Origin: JAFLTL01 sp964389525
Lineage (GTDB): Bacteria > Bacteroidota > Bacteroidia > Bacteroidales > Muribaculaceae
Length of the DNA: 64,000 bases
Direction of reading: 5' to 3'
NCBI GenBank assembly: GCA_964389525.1
Contig: CAYMEX010000002.1
Location: forward strand, 124,001-188,000
The notes under the pieces were generated by a model that worked only from the letters and a program-made list of their open reading frames with translations, did no database searches and had not been told where the DNA came from. A program made the translations under genes and the position numbers. This document shows positions 24,909 to 33,774 of this stretch, piece after piece (position 1 is the stretch's first letter; each line of letters begins with the position of its first letter).

Positions 24909-26993
24909 TCACAAGGTATATTTCACGGTCAACATCCACGACCGTCCGGGCATCGGATAGCGGGCGATCACAGCATACTGTTTGTCAAACATATTGATCA
25001 GATCGCCCCTCACCTCGATCATGCTGCCCGACCGCAGGGCAAAGCGGCGCCACAATGTCGCACCGGCCTCGAAATAACCGGGAAGACGTGTCTGCGGGCT
25101 GTTGGCATTGGCCGTATAGCGGTCGGTCGTGCCGCGGCCATGTACCACGAGATTCACCCATCGGTTTTCATATCCTATCGAGCATGAGCCGGAATTACGG
25201 GGGATGTATGCCACCTGACAACCATAGACCGGATCACCTTTCTCGACATTGATTTTGGCACGCTGGTAGCTCCACGTGCCGCTGACTACGATATCGTGTC
25301 CCCGCGCAGCAGTGAGCACCCCGTTCAGAGTCACATCGGCACCCGTGACATGCACGCTGTTGAGATTGGTAACATTCCACACAAACATGTTCTGCGGTAT
25401 CGCCACAATACGGTCATGCACATAGTTTCTGTAGACATCGGCCGTCATCACGAACTGCGGCAGCCATCCTCTCGCAGGAGCCTGCCATGTCAGTCCGGCA
25501 TTGATCTGATCGGTGCTTTCAGGACGCAGATAAGGATTGCCGTACCGGTTATAGAACGACTCGTTGAATGTCGGCATCCTGAATATGTTTTTATAACTCA
25601 GACGCCCGTAGAGAAAGCCGTTTCTGAGCAATCGCCCGCTAAGACTGATCGACGGCGACAGACGGTTGTGATTGGCAAGAGGCTTAAAGCCATCACGGCT
25701 GCTGTTGAAATAATTGGACTGCACAAGACGTCCCGTCACTGCCAGACGTCCATACCGCCATTTGCCGGTCAGCGAATGCAGGAAAGAGTTTCGACGCGGG
25801 TGAGCGTCGGTGGTCTGATCGTTGCTGTTAAGCGAGTTGAACGAGTAGTCGGCCGAGTAGTCGAAGCTCCATGCCCTGTCAGGCTCAAAGAGCAGTTGAG
25901 CCGACCCGTATACCTCGCGCTGCCAGTAAAACTCGTCAAGTTTCCCGCCCGGATACTTCTTGTCTATATCAGTGTAAAGCGATCCGCTCCAGTTGAACTT
26001 TCCGGCGACTCTAAGTTTCCACTTCTCTCCGAGACGGCGTGTATATGCCGCCTGTCCGAATGAGTTGCGGTCACGCAGTTTGCCGCTCGACGCATCGACA
26101 TTGTAGTACATCACCGGACCGGGAAGCTGCCGGTTATTGTCGTAATAATACACTTTGGCAGTTAACTCGCCGCTCTCGCCGGTTTTCCACCACAGGTTAA
26201 ACTCGCCGTGACCCGAGTTCATCAGGTTATGGGTGCGGTGTTCCCTTGTCACGAGATTTCCGTTGATCAGATCAAACGGATAATCGTTTTTAGCATGAGT
26301 GAATTCCCCCGTAAAACCGACCGTAACCCTCTCTCCGGCTTTGAAAATCCCCCTGAAAAACGGGCTGACATAATCAAACGATCCAGCCTTGATCTGAGCC
26401 GTGATATCGACATCCTTCCCCTCCAGGTTCATGCCCGGCGTCGACAGAGTGAGTGTGGCCGGCGAGGCGGCCGCTTTTGCCGAGATGAAAATATCGTCAT
26501 TGTCGCCTATCACGAGCGACAGCTCGTTCAGATTGTCGGTCGAGTAGCGCGACAGGTCGATCGATCCGCTCTGCGCATCCGACAGAGGCATACCGTCATA
26601 GACTACAGCCGTATGTGCGCTCCCGAGACCGCGCACCGACACTGTCTTCATCCCTCCGGCGCCGCCATAGTCACGCAGGGTCACACCGGGCAGACGGTGC
26701 ACGGCATCCGAGATATCCGTCACACCGTTGCGTATCATTCTCTCTTTGTCGAGGCTGAATGTCGGCGATGCCGAGCGGATTGTCTTTCGGTCAAACTTGG
26801 CCGTCACGACTGTCTCGTCGAAGACTCTTGCGCCTGCCTGAGTCGTGTCGACCTTCACCTGAGCGTTCATCGGAAGACACGAAAGCAATGTCACTGCCAT
26901 CGACAGCAACCACACGACAATCCATACGCAACGGGCCTGCATTCTCATCCGCGAAAGAATTTTCAGGTAAAACATATCTGTGATCATTTTCAT
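24909..26993 (-). CDS. btuB: TonB-dependent cobalamin receptor BtuB
   Basis: This 694-aa outer-membrane receptor has an N-terminal hydrophobic signal ending near CLPMNAQ. A TonB box-like DETVVTAKF follows, then a plug domain (SDAVHRLPGVTLRDYGGAGG, VSVRGLGSAHTAVVYDGMPL) and a beta barrel ending MLTVKYTL with the terminal strand pattern. It would import cobalamin using proton-motive force via TonB. A cobalamin riboswitch lies just upstream, so expression should fall when the vitamin is plentiful. Several ATG codons near the start (residues 1, 3, 7, 16, 18) leave the exact start open; the first is given. It shares an operon with the BtuG and BtuF-like genes. Confidence 0.92.
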   Translation of the reverse strand: MKMITDMFYLKILSRMRMQARCVWIVVWLLSMAVTLLSCLPMNAQVKVDTTQAGARVFDETVVTAKFDRKTIRSASPTFSLDKERMIRNGVTDISDAVHRLPGVTLRDYGGAGGMKTVSVRGLGSAHTAVVYDGMPLSDAQSGSIDLSRYSTDNLNELSLVIGDNDDIFISAKAAASPATLTLSTPGMNLEGKDVDITAQIKAGSFDYVSPFFRGIFKAGERVTVGFTGEFTHAKNDYPFDLINGNLVTREHRTHNLMNSGHGEFNLWWKTGESGELTAKVYYYDNNRQLPGPVMYYNVDASSGKLRDRNSFGQAAYTRRLGEKWKLRVAGKFNWSGSLYTDIDKKYPGGKLDEFYWQREVYGSAQLLFEPDRAWSFDYSADYSFNSLNSNDQTTDAHPRRNSFLHSLTGKWRYGRLAVTGRLVQSNYFNSSRDGFKPLANHNRLSPSISLSGRLLRNGFLYGRLSYKNIFRMPTFNESFYNRYGNPYLRPESTDQINAGLTWQAPARGWLPQFVMTADVYRNYVHDRIVAIPQNMFVWNVTNLNSVHVTGADVTLNGVLTAARGHDIVVSGTWSYQRAKINVEKGDPVYGCQVAYIPRNSGSCSIGYENRWVNLVVHGRGTTDRYTANANSPQTRLPGYFEAGATLWRRFALRSGSMIEVRGDLINMFDKQYAVIARYPMPGRSWMLTVKYTL

Positions 26994-27009
26994 GCGACCA
27001 CAGTATTAA

Positions 27010-27232
27010 CGCCGATGGCAGGTCTTCGGACTCTTCCCGATCTTTCCGGCACCTTCCCGGATATGTATTACCATATCCAGTGGCTTTCACTCCTCATGTC
27101 AGATATGAGGTCTGGCCGGCGATCTTTTCTGTTGGGAAATACCGCAGCGGGACTGTCGGGGATTCTCACCCCGTTCCCTTTTCAGGACTAAGCCCGACAT
27201 TTCGGGCGCTCGTCCACCATCGTTTCGGCGGC
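27010..27232 (-). promoter_or_regulatory. Cobalamin (B12) riboswitch
   Basis: On the minus strand the B12 box AAAGCCACTGG (near 27080) is present. The core segments GGGAACGGGGTGAGAATCCC and GACAGTCCCGCTGCGGT, and the closing stem GGTGCCGG...CCGAAGACCTGCC, are in the standard order. It lies directly upstream of btuB. A possible -7 box TATTTTTG is at 27232-27239 on the minus strand. Confidence 0.95.
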
Positions 27233-27283
27233 AAAAATACATTAAGGCTGTCACATTATTCCGCACATATTTGTTAAAATTCA

Positions 27284-29641
27284 TTAACGTAAAAATTGAG
27301 GAGCGAGGAAGAACAGGCCGAACGAAAGCCCCACATTCCAGCGGTCGCCGGGCGAATCGGTGTAGTTGACATACCCCGACAGCGACGCCTTGAACGGGAA
27401 ATTATAAGCTACAGAAAACTCCCCGAGAAACTTTGGATCCTTGAACCACCCGCCATAAGAGGCAAAACCCTCCGGGTTGCGCTCTATCGCCCTGAACGGC
27501 ATGAACATGTGCGCCTCGCACCGCACCTGCAGATTGTCAGAAATCTTCACTACAGGTATGATGCCGGCAGTGGCATAACTCATCGCACGGAGCGACGAGT
27601 GAAACGAATTATAGCTTGAAGCCGTGGGGTTGAAAGACGGAGCTGTCACAAGCGAGGCGTTAAAGCTGTCAAGAAGTTTGCGCGTCGATGCAAGCACGTT
27701 GGTCTCCAGACCCAGAGAGAAATGCCGGCCAATGGCAAAATATTTCTCGACGTTAAGCTCGGCCTGCAGCCACTTGTATTCACAGTGATTGACATTCCTG
27801 CGTGGATCGGTTGCCGAGCGGAGCGTGTAGTCGCCGAGCATTGCCATAGCCGACAGCTTATAGCGGTGGCCGCTGGTAGGATACATCTCGTTGTCAAGCG
27901 TATTTGAGTGAAGTCTCACAGCCGCCTGCCCGAGGTTGAAGTTTATCACATCCTTTCCCGACTCCACGGTAAGCGACTCACCTGTAGTGGCATACTTGTC
28001 ACGAAGATAACCATATCCGGCTGTAACATCCATCTCGCCGGTGCGGCCCAGAGCCCAGGAGTAACCCACACGGCCGAACGTCTCGAAATGACGCATGAAC
28101 ACCGGGTTGTCGCGCTCATAAAACAGCTCGTCGCCCTGATGCTCGCTGTGATGCGACACTACCGCACTGATTGTTACGGCTGAAGGCACCGCCGTCGGCA
28201 GATACATCTTGCTGTTGACCGCAGCGGCGATATAGCTCTGCCCGAGCCAGCTGTTGAAATCAAGATCGAGACTACGCAGTGCGAGAGAGTTATAGCCGGC
28301 CGAAAGCACGATCATACTGTTGACCGACGAAGTGAGATACGTGCCTACGCCAACGTTCATGTTGTCTTTCACTGTCGCCTTCATGTCGAGCGTGAAGTAG
28401 CCCGTAGAGTCATTGTACACCGCATGAGGGACAAGATTGCGCAGCTTGCCCGACGTAACTGCCCTGTAATAAGCCAGCTTGGCATGATCGAGTCCGAATG
28501 TGTCAGTGCGGTTGCCCGTAAAAAGATACTTTATAAACTCGTTCTGCTTCGGAGTGCCACCCTCCACATGCACCGAGTCAAACCTCACATACGGCGTCTT
28601 CGACCTGAACACCTCACGTTTCAGCTCTCTCGCCTCGGCGGGGATGCGCGAGGCCACACGGCTCTTGATAGAGTCCATCATCTCCATCGCCTTGTCATAG
28701 CCGCGCTGGCTTATCACACGTGCTTTGGGGAAATCGAGCAGAGTGGTGCCCTCCGGCGGTATTTTTATCCTGATACCCTCGGCTGCAGGCACCTCATAGT
28801 CGCTGTCCTGCATTATCAGATCCTCGAGTTGCTGCATTATGTCATACTGCGGAGTCTTCCCGTTCGGTTCCGAAACATCCACCCCGATGATGATGCCGGG
28901 AGCGAAATCCCTGCGCATCACATCTACAGGGAAATTGTCATATATCCCTCCGTCAAATGCAAGAAAACCGTCGATCTCGATCGGCTGGAAAACCGTCGGA
29001 AAGCTCATCGAGGCTCTTATGGCATCTCCGAAATCCCCCTTCGACAGCACCACCTTATGCTTGGCGTAGACATCCGACGTCACACATCTGAAAGGTATCA
29101 TAAGACGGTTGAAATCGCCTCCCGACTGCGCCGTGTAAGCGGCAAACAGTTCCATAAACGCGAAATTCATCGGCAACGGAGAGATCAGCGACGACGGGAG
29201 CACCGACGTAGCCGTGTCCGATTTAAGTTTCAGCGACACACTCACGATTTCCGGACGCGCGATACGGCTTCCGAAATAGTAGCGAAGCGACGGATTTATC
29301 TGTCCCGTAGACCAGTCGGCAAATCCCGGCGACAGAATCAGCTCGATCATCTCGTCGGGAGTATATCCCGCCGCATAGAGGCCACCCACGATCGCTCCCA
29401 TCGACGTTCCGGCCACATAGTCTATAGGTATGTTGTTTTCCTCGAGAGCCTTGATTACGCCGATCTCGGCGATACCCTTGGCTCCGCCGCCGCTCAGCAC
29501 CAGTCCCACCGACACAGGAGCTGCATCATGCTCCACTGCGCTGCTGTCACGGTCCTGCGCCTTCATTGGCCAAACCGTTAGCGACATGACTGTCAGTAAA
29601 ATGACACTGTTTATGCGGTTCAGTATGTTGTTTTTTCCCAT
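27284..29641 (-). CDS. Patatin-like phospholipase with C-terminal outer-membrane barrel
   Basis: This 785-aa protein has a signal peptide ending near WPMKAQ. A patatin domain follows with oxyanion loop GGGAKG (51-56), nucleophile elbow GTSMG (Ser80) and catalytic FDGG (Asp230), so the hydrolase looks active. Then comes a POTRA-like stretch (VRFDSVHVEGG) and a barrel of the Omp85 superfamily ending LSFGLFFLAPQFLR. The layout is that of PlpD-type, type Vd-like secreted phospholipases; in Bacteroidales the patatin may stay at the membrane. It is transcribed alone, divergent from obgE, and precedes the riboswitch region. Confidence 0.88.
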   Translation of the reverse strand: MGKNNILNRINSVILLTVMSLTVWPMKAQDRDSSAVEHDAAPVSVGLVLSGGGAKGIAEIGVIKALEENNIPIDYVAGTSMGAIVGGLYAAGYTPDEMIELILSPGFADWSTGQINPSLRYYFGSRIARPEIVSVSLKLKSDTATSVLPSSLISPLPMNFAFMELFAAYTAQSGGDFNRLMIPFRCVTSDVYAKHKVVLSKGDFGDAIRASMSFPTVFQPIEIDGFLAFDGGIYDNFPVDVMRRDFAPGIIIGVDVSEPNGKTPQYDIMQQLEDLIMQDSDYEVPAAEGIRIKIPPEGTTLLDFPKARVISQRGYDKAMEMMDSIKSRVASRIPAEARELKREVFRSKTPYVRFDSVHVEGGTPKQNEFIKYLFTGNRTDTFGLDHAKLAYYRAVTSGKLRNLVPHAVYNDSTGYFTLDMKATVKDNMNVGVGTYLTSSVNSMIVLSAGYNSLALRSLDLDFNSWLGQSYIAAAVNSKMYLPTAVPSAVTISAVVSHHSEHQGDELFYERDNPVFMRHFETFGRVGYSWALGRTGEMDVTAGYGYLRDKYATTGESLTVESGKDVINFNLGQAAVRLHSNTLDNEMYPTSGHRYKLSAMAMLGDYTLRSATDPRRNVNHCEYKWLQAELNVEKYFAIGRHFSLGLETNVLASTRKLLDSFNASLVTAPSFNPTASSYNSFHSSLRAMSYATAGIIPVVKISDNLQVRCEAHMFMPFRAIERNPEGFASYGGWFKDPKFLGEFSVAYNFPFKASLSGYVNYTDSPGDRWNVGLSFGLFFLAPQFLR

Positions 29642-29713
29642 TTTCTATTCACTGCATTGCTTATTTCCGACAGCAATATTAACTATAATTAAGAAACCCT
29701 CCTATACTCCACT

Positions 29714-29745
29714 TGGTTCATTTTGAAAAAAATTCTTACTTTTAC
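29714..29745 (+). promoter_or_regulatory. Possible promoter of obgE
   Basis: TTG at 29714-29716 and TACTTTTA at 29738-29745 are spaced 21 bases apart. The -7 box has A instead of the final G, so the match is imperfect. The obgE ATG is 62 bases further on. Confidence 0.45.
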
Positions 29746-29807
29746 CTGATTTCTGGCTTTGTAAGCGTTATTAATTATATCAGTTACTCTTTTTAAAGTT
29801 TCAGTTT

Positions 29808-30986
29808 ATGCCATCGTCAAACTTTATAGACTACGTAAAGATTTTGTGCCGCTCGGGCAAAGGCGGTGCCGGATCGCGCCATTTCTACCGCGCGAAGTAT
29901 ATTCCTAAGGGAGGACCCGACGGAGGAGACGGAGGACGTGGAGGACATGTCATTCTCCGCGGCAACAAAAACATGTGGACACTGCTTCCGCTCAAATACC
30001 GCAGACACGTCTTTGCCGGAAACGGTGAGGCCGGGTCGGCCGGACGGAGCTTCGGTAAAGACGGCGAAGATGCTGTGATTGAGGTACCGTGCGGCACTGT
30101 TGTCTTTGATGCCGAGACCGGCGATTATCTCACTGAAGTAACCGACGACGGCCAGGAAATCAAGCTATTGAAAGGTGGACGCGGAGGACTCGGAAACTGG
30201 CATTTCAAGTCATCGACAAACCGCACACCGCGCTACGCACAGCCCGGCGAGCCGGCAATCGAGAAAAGCGTGGTGCTTGAACTGAAACTTCTTGCCGACG
30301 TAGGCCTTGTGGGATTCCCCAACGCCGGGAAATCCACTCTCCTGTCGGCTATTTCGGCCGCACGGCCTAAGATAGCCGACTACCCCTTCACCACGATGGA
30401 GCCGCAGCTTGGCATTGTATCATACCGCGACAACCGTTCGTTTGTCATGGCCGACATTCCGGGCATCATCGAGGGGGCAAGCGAGGGAAAAGGACTCGGA
30501 CTCCGCTTCCTGCGACACATCGAGCGAAACGCAGTATTGCTTTTCCTCGTTCCGGCCGATGCCACCGACATTGTCGAAGAATACCGCATACTCCTGCGCG
30601 AGCTTGAGAAATTCAACCCGCAGCTAATGGAGAAACAGCGTGTACTCGCAATTTCCAAAAGCGACATGCTCGACGACGAACTGATCGCCGAGATAGCGGC
30701 AACGCTCCCCGACGATCTGCCCCACGTGTTCATCTCATCGGTGAGCGGACAGGGACTGACCGCACTGAAAGACACTCTATGGAGGGCAATCAACGACGAC
30801 CGCAACCGCATCATCGACGGCGAGCGTCCCATAACCCATCGCCCGCTCGACGCACGTCACCGTGTGGCTGAGGAAGACGAATTTATCTTCGAGAACCCGG
30901 AGCCCGAAATGGAAGACGAGGACGAGATGCCTCTCGACGACGATTATATCTGGGACGAAGACATCGATCCCGAGGAATACGAGTAA
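29808..30986 (+). CDS. obgE: GTPase ObgE/CgtA
   Basis: This 392-aa protein has the glycine-rich Obg fold at the N-terminus (GKGGAGSRHFYRAKYIPKGG, GGDGGRGGHV) and then a GTPase domain with G1 GFPNAGKSTLL (near residue 167), G3 DIPGIIEGA and a G4 variant SKSDM. The tail is very acidic (EPEMEDEDEMPLDDD). Obg acts in late assembly of the 50S ribosomal subunit and in stress responses. ATG 29808 begins MPSSNFIDYVKI as expected. It is followed by metA 12 bases later. In other bacteria Obg is often next to rpmA; that link is absent here. Confidence 0.96.
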   Translation: MPSSNFIDYVKILCRSGKGGAGSRHFYRAKYIPKGGPDGGDGGRGGHVILRGNKNMWTLLPLKYRRHVFAGNGEAGSAGRSFGKDGEDAVIEVPCGTVVFDAETGDYLTEVTDDGQEIKLLKGGRGGLGNWHFKSSTNRTPRYAQPGEPAIEKSVVLELKLLADVGLVGFPNAGKSTLLSAISAARPKIADYPFTTMEPQLGIVSYRDNRSFVMADIPGIIEGASEGKGLGLRFLRHIERNAVLLFLVPADATDIVEEYRILLRELEKFNPQLMEKQRVLAISKSDMLDDELIAEIAATLPDDLPHVFISSVSGQGLTALKDTLWRAINDDRNRIIDGERPITHRPLDARHRVAEEDEFIFENPEPEMEDEDEMPLDDDYIWDEDIDPEEYE

Positions 30987-30998
30987 ACAACATCACAA

Positions 30999-31910
30999 GT
31001 GCCTGTCATTATCAATCCCGAGCTCCCGGCGATCGAAGCCCTGAGCAAGGAAAATATAAGACTGCTGCCCGGCAAAAGCGTTTCTGCCGGGCGCGTGCTG
31101 CATATCGGCATACTGAACCTTATGCCGCTTAAAGAGATGACCGAAGTCGATCTGCTCAGGCTCATCTCGGCATCGCCTCTCAATATCGAGGTCGACTTCA
31201 TAGAGACCTCCACCTACCGCGGACGCAACACACCGCATGAGCATCTCGACCGTTTCTATCTCAGATGGGAACAGGTCGCTTCACGTCACTACGACGGATT
31301 CATCATCACAGGCGCCCCCGTCGAGAAAAAAGACTTTGAGGAAGTCTTCTACTGGCCCGAGTTGCAGAAAATCATGGATTGGACGCGCACTCACGCCACA
31401 TCCACCCTCTACATATGCTGGGCTGCCCTTGCCGGACTGTACCACCACTACGGCATACCCAAGAACATGCTCCCCCGCAAGATCTCGGGCGTCTACAGGC
31501 ATCGCATACTCAGTCACGGGAGCCCGCTGCTGCGAGGGTTCGACGATGAGTTTCTTGTTCCGCACAGCCGCTACAGCGAGCCACTGCGCGAGGCGGTCGA
31601 GGCACACCCCGACCTCACGATACTCACCGACAGCCCCGATGCGGGACTGCACATCGTCACTGCGCGAGGCGGACGCGAGATATTCGTCACCGGACACTCC
31701 GAATATTCTCCGTTGACGCTCGACTACGAGTATCGCCGCGACTGCTCGGTAGGCATCAATCCCGACATACCGGCCAACTACTACCGCAACGACGACCCCG
31801 ACACAGGCGAGGTAGTCGTGAGGTGGCGGTCACACGCACTGTTGCTCTTCTCCAACTGGATCAACTACTTCGTGTCACCCGACACGCCATATAAACCTGT
31901 CGAACAGTGA
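30999..31910 (+). CDS. metA: Homoserine O-acyltransferase MetA (acetyl-CoA type predicted)
   Basis: This 303-aa enzyme of methionine synthesis acylates homoserine. It matches the MetA family along its whole length: MPVIINPELPAIEAL start, LMPLKEMTE, catalytic cysteine in LYICWAALAGLYHH (Cys140), and the GHSEYSP segment. Glu109 in TGAPVEKKDF sits at the position where Glu marks acetyl-CoA and Gly marks succinyl-CoA use in studied MetA proteins, so an acetyltransferase is predicted. The start is GTG, supported by family N-termini. The stop overlaps the GTG start of the next gene by 4 bases. Confidence 0.93.
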   Translation: MPVIINPELPAIEALSKENIRLLPGKSVSAGRVLHIGILNLMPLKEMTEVDLLRLISASPLNIEVDFIETSTYRGRNTPHEHLDRFYLRWEQVASRHYDGFIITGAPVEKKDFEEVFYWPELQKIMDWTRTHATSTLYICWAALAGLYHHYGIPKNMLPRKISGVYRHRILSHGSPLLRGFDDEFLVPHSRYSEPLREAVEAHPDLTILTDSPDAGLHIVTARGGREIFVTGHSEYSPLTLDYEYRRDCSVGINPDIPANYYRNDDPDTGEVVVRWRSHALLLFSNWINYFVSPDTPYKPVEQ

Positions 31911-33769
31911 AAAGCCCCACACCACGCCCCCTGCAACTTCTTGCACCGGCACGAAACGCCGAAACCGCCATACAGGCCATACTGCATGGAGCCGACGCCG
32001 TCTACATGGGGCCGTCGAGCCATGGCGCACGTGCCGCCGCTTCAAACCCTGTCGGCGACTTCGCCTGCGTGGCAGATTTCGCCCACACGTTCGGAGCACA
32101 GGTTTATGCCACCGTCAACACCATCATCTACGACAACGAGCTTGGCGAGGTCGAGAAACTGATCCGCGACCTCTACAGTGCTGGAGTAGATGCACTCATT
32201 GTGCAGGACATGGCCGTTCTGGAGCTTGATCTGCCGCCGATTGCACTTCATGCGAGCACACAGTGCGACACACGCACTCCCGCCCGTGCCCGTTTTCTTC
32301 AGGACGTGGGGTTCAGCCAGATCGTGCTGCCGCGCGAGCTTTCGCCCGATGAGATACGCGCTTTCGCCGGTGAGGTGGAAGTTCCCCTCGAAGCGTTCTG
32401 TCACGGTGCCTTGTGCGTCTGCTACAGCGGCGACTGCCGTGCGGGATTCATGGCGACAGGGCGCAGCGCCAACCGCGGCGAGTGCCCGCAGATGTGCCGC
32501 CTCCCCTACGACCTCATCGACGGCGACGGGCGCAAGATAGTCAGCCGCAAGCATCTGCTGTCGCTGCTCGACCTAAACCGCATTTCGCTTCTTGGCGAGA
32601 TGGCCGATGCCGGAGTCTCCTCGTTTAAGATCGAGGGACGTCTCAAAGACGAGACATATGTGAAAAATACTGTCGCAGCCTATAGCGGCGCACTCGACCG
32701 GATAGTTGCTGACTCAGGCGGACGATACATACGCAGCAGTTTCGGGCGTGCCGACACAACATTCACACCCGACCTTGCCCGCAGTTTCAACCGCGGATTC
32801 ACGACCTACATTTTCCCGCCCGCCCGAGGAGAGAAAATGGCCGGGCTCGACACACCGAAAATGGTCGGGACACACATAGGCTCGGTCACACGTATCGGTC
32901 GAGGCTGCATCGATCTCGCGCTCGACAGGGGCATAGCTCTTGCCAACGGCGACGGGCTTGGCTTTTTCCGCAACGACGGCACATACGACGGTTTCCGCGT
33001 CAACCGTGCGGAAGGCTCGCGTGTTTTTCCGGCAACGATGCCCGACAGCCTTGATCCCGGCACCGCAATCTATCGAAACAGCGACAAAAACTGGAACGAC
33101 GCACTCTCACGCGACACCTCGCGGCGCACGATAGCGTTGAAAATGACACTGCGTGCCACCTCGTCCGACACGATCGCACTCGACATAACCGATGAGCGAG
33201 GTGCCGCCGCCACGTCATCGTTCACTCTTGGCGAAGCGATGCAGCCGGCACGCACCCCTCAGACACAACAACGCCGTCGCGTGCTCGAGAAACTCGGCGA
33301 CACACCTTACAGGCTCGACAGCCTCACCGACAGCATCGATGCGGAGATATTCATCCCCGCGTCCTCTCTTGCCACATTGCGCCGCAACGCGCTGTCGGCT
33401 CTTGCCGTATCATGGCGTTCACGTCGTCCTGTCGAAAAACGCCGTCCCTCACTCCCTCACGTCACACTGCCCGAAAGCACAGTTCTTTCCTACCGGGCCA
33501 ATGTCGCCAACCGGCTTGCAAGGCAATTCTACACGCGCCACGGTGCCACATCGGTGCAGCCTGCCGTTGAGGTCTCACGCCCCGCACATGATGACGTACA
33601 GGTCATGGAATGCCGCTACTGCATACGTCGCGAACTCGGTGCATGCCTGCGCACACCACAGGGACGCACACTCACTCCACCGCTCACCCTCGACACCGGA
33701 CGCGGCACCCGCTATGCGCTCAGTTTCGACTGCTCGCGTTGCCTCATGTCGCTTCATCAAATCAGCTGA
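31907..33769 (+). CDS. U32 family peptidase-like protein (RlhA/YegQ group)
   Basis: This 620-aa protein belongs to the U32 family (PF01136). The TIM-barrel start LLAPARNAETAIQAILHGAD, the family signature EAFCHGALCVCYSGDC and the cysteines of GECPQMC are all present. The length and the C-terminal extra domain fit the RlhA-type members, which take part in hydroxylation of 23S rRNA rather than proteolysis; that role is inferred. The GTG start overlaps the metA stop (GTGA). Four cysteines near CRYCIRRELGAC at the C-terminus suggest an iron-sulfur or zinc site. Confidence 0.85.
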   Translation: MKSPTPRPLQLLAPARNAETAIQAILHGADAVYMGPSSHGARAAASNPVGDFACVADFAHTFGAQVYATVNTIIYDNELGEVEKLIRDLYSAGVDALIVQDMAVLELDLPPIALHASTQCDTRTPARARFLQDVGFSQIVLPRELSPDEIRAFAGEVEVPLEAFCHGALCVCYSGDCRAGFMATGRSANRGECPQMCRLPYDLIDGDGRKIVSRKHLLSLLDLNRISLLGEMADAGVSSFKIEGRLKDETYVKNTVAAYSGALDRIVADSGGRYIRSSFGRADTTFTPDLARSFNRGFTTYIFPPARGEKMAGLDTPKMVGTHIGSVTRIGRGCIDLALDRGIALANGDGLGFFRNDGTYDGFRVNRAEGSRVFPATMPDSLDPGTAIYRNSDKNWNDALSRDTSRRTIALKMTLRATSSDTIALDITDERGAAATSSFTLGEAMQPARTPQTQQRRRVLEKLGDTPYRLDSLTDSIDAEIFIPASSLATLRRNALSALAVSWRSRRPVEKRRPSLPHVTLPESTVLSYRANVANRLARQFYTRHGATSVQPAVEVSRPAHDDVQVMECRYCIRRELGACLRTPQGRTLTPPLTLDTGRGTRYALSFDCSRCLMSLHQIS

Positions 33770-33774
33770 CACAA

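Noticed and set aside
28424..29581. 385-codon plus-strand frame opposite the patatin gene
   Set aside because: Antisense shadow over conserved catalytic motifs of the patatin.
33610..33774. Upstream extension of the YgiQ gene
   Set aside because: The extra 55 residues overlap the end of the U32 gene in another frame and do not resemble YgiQ N-termini.
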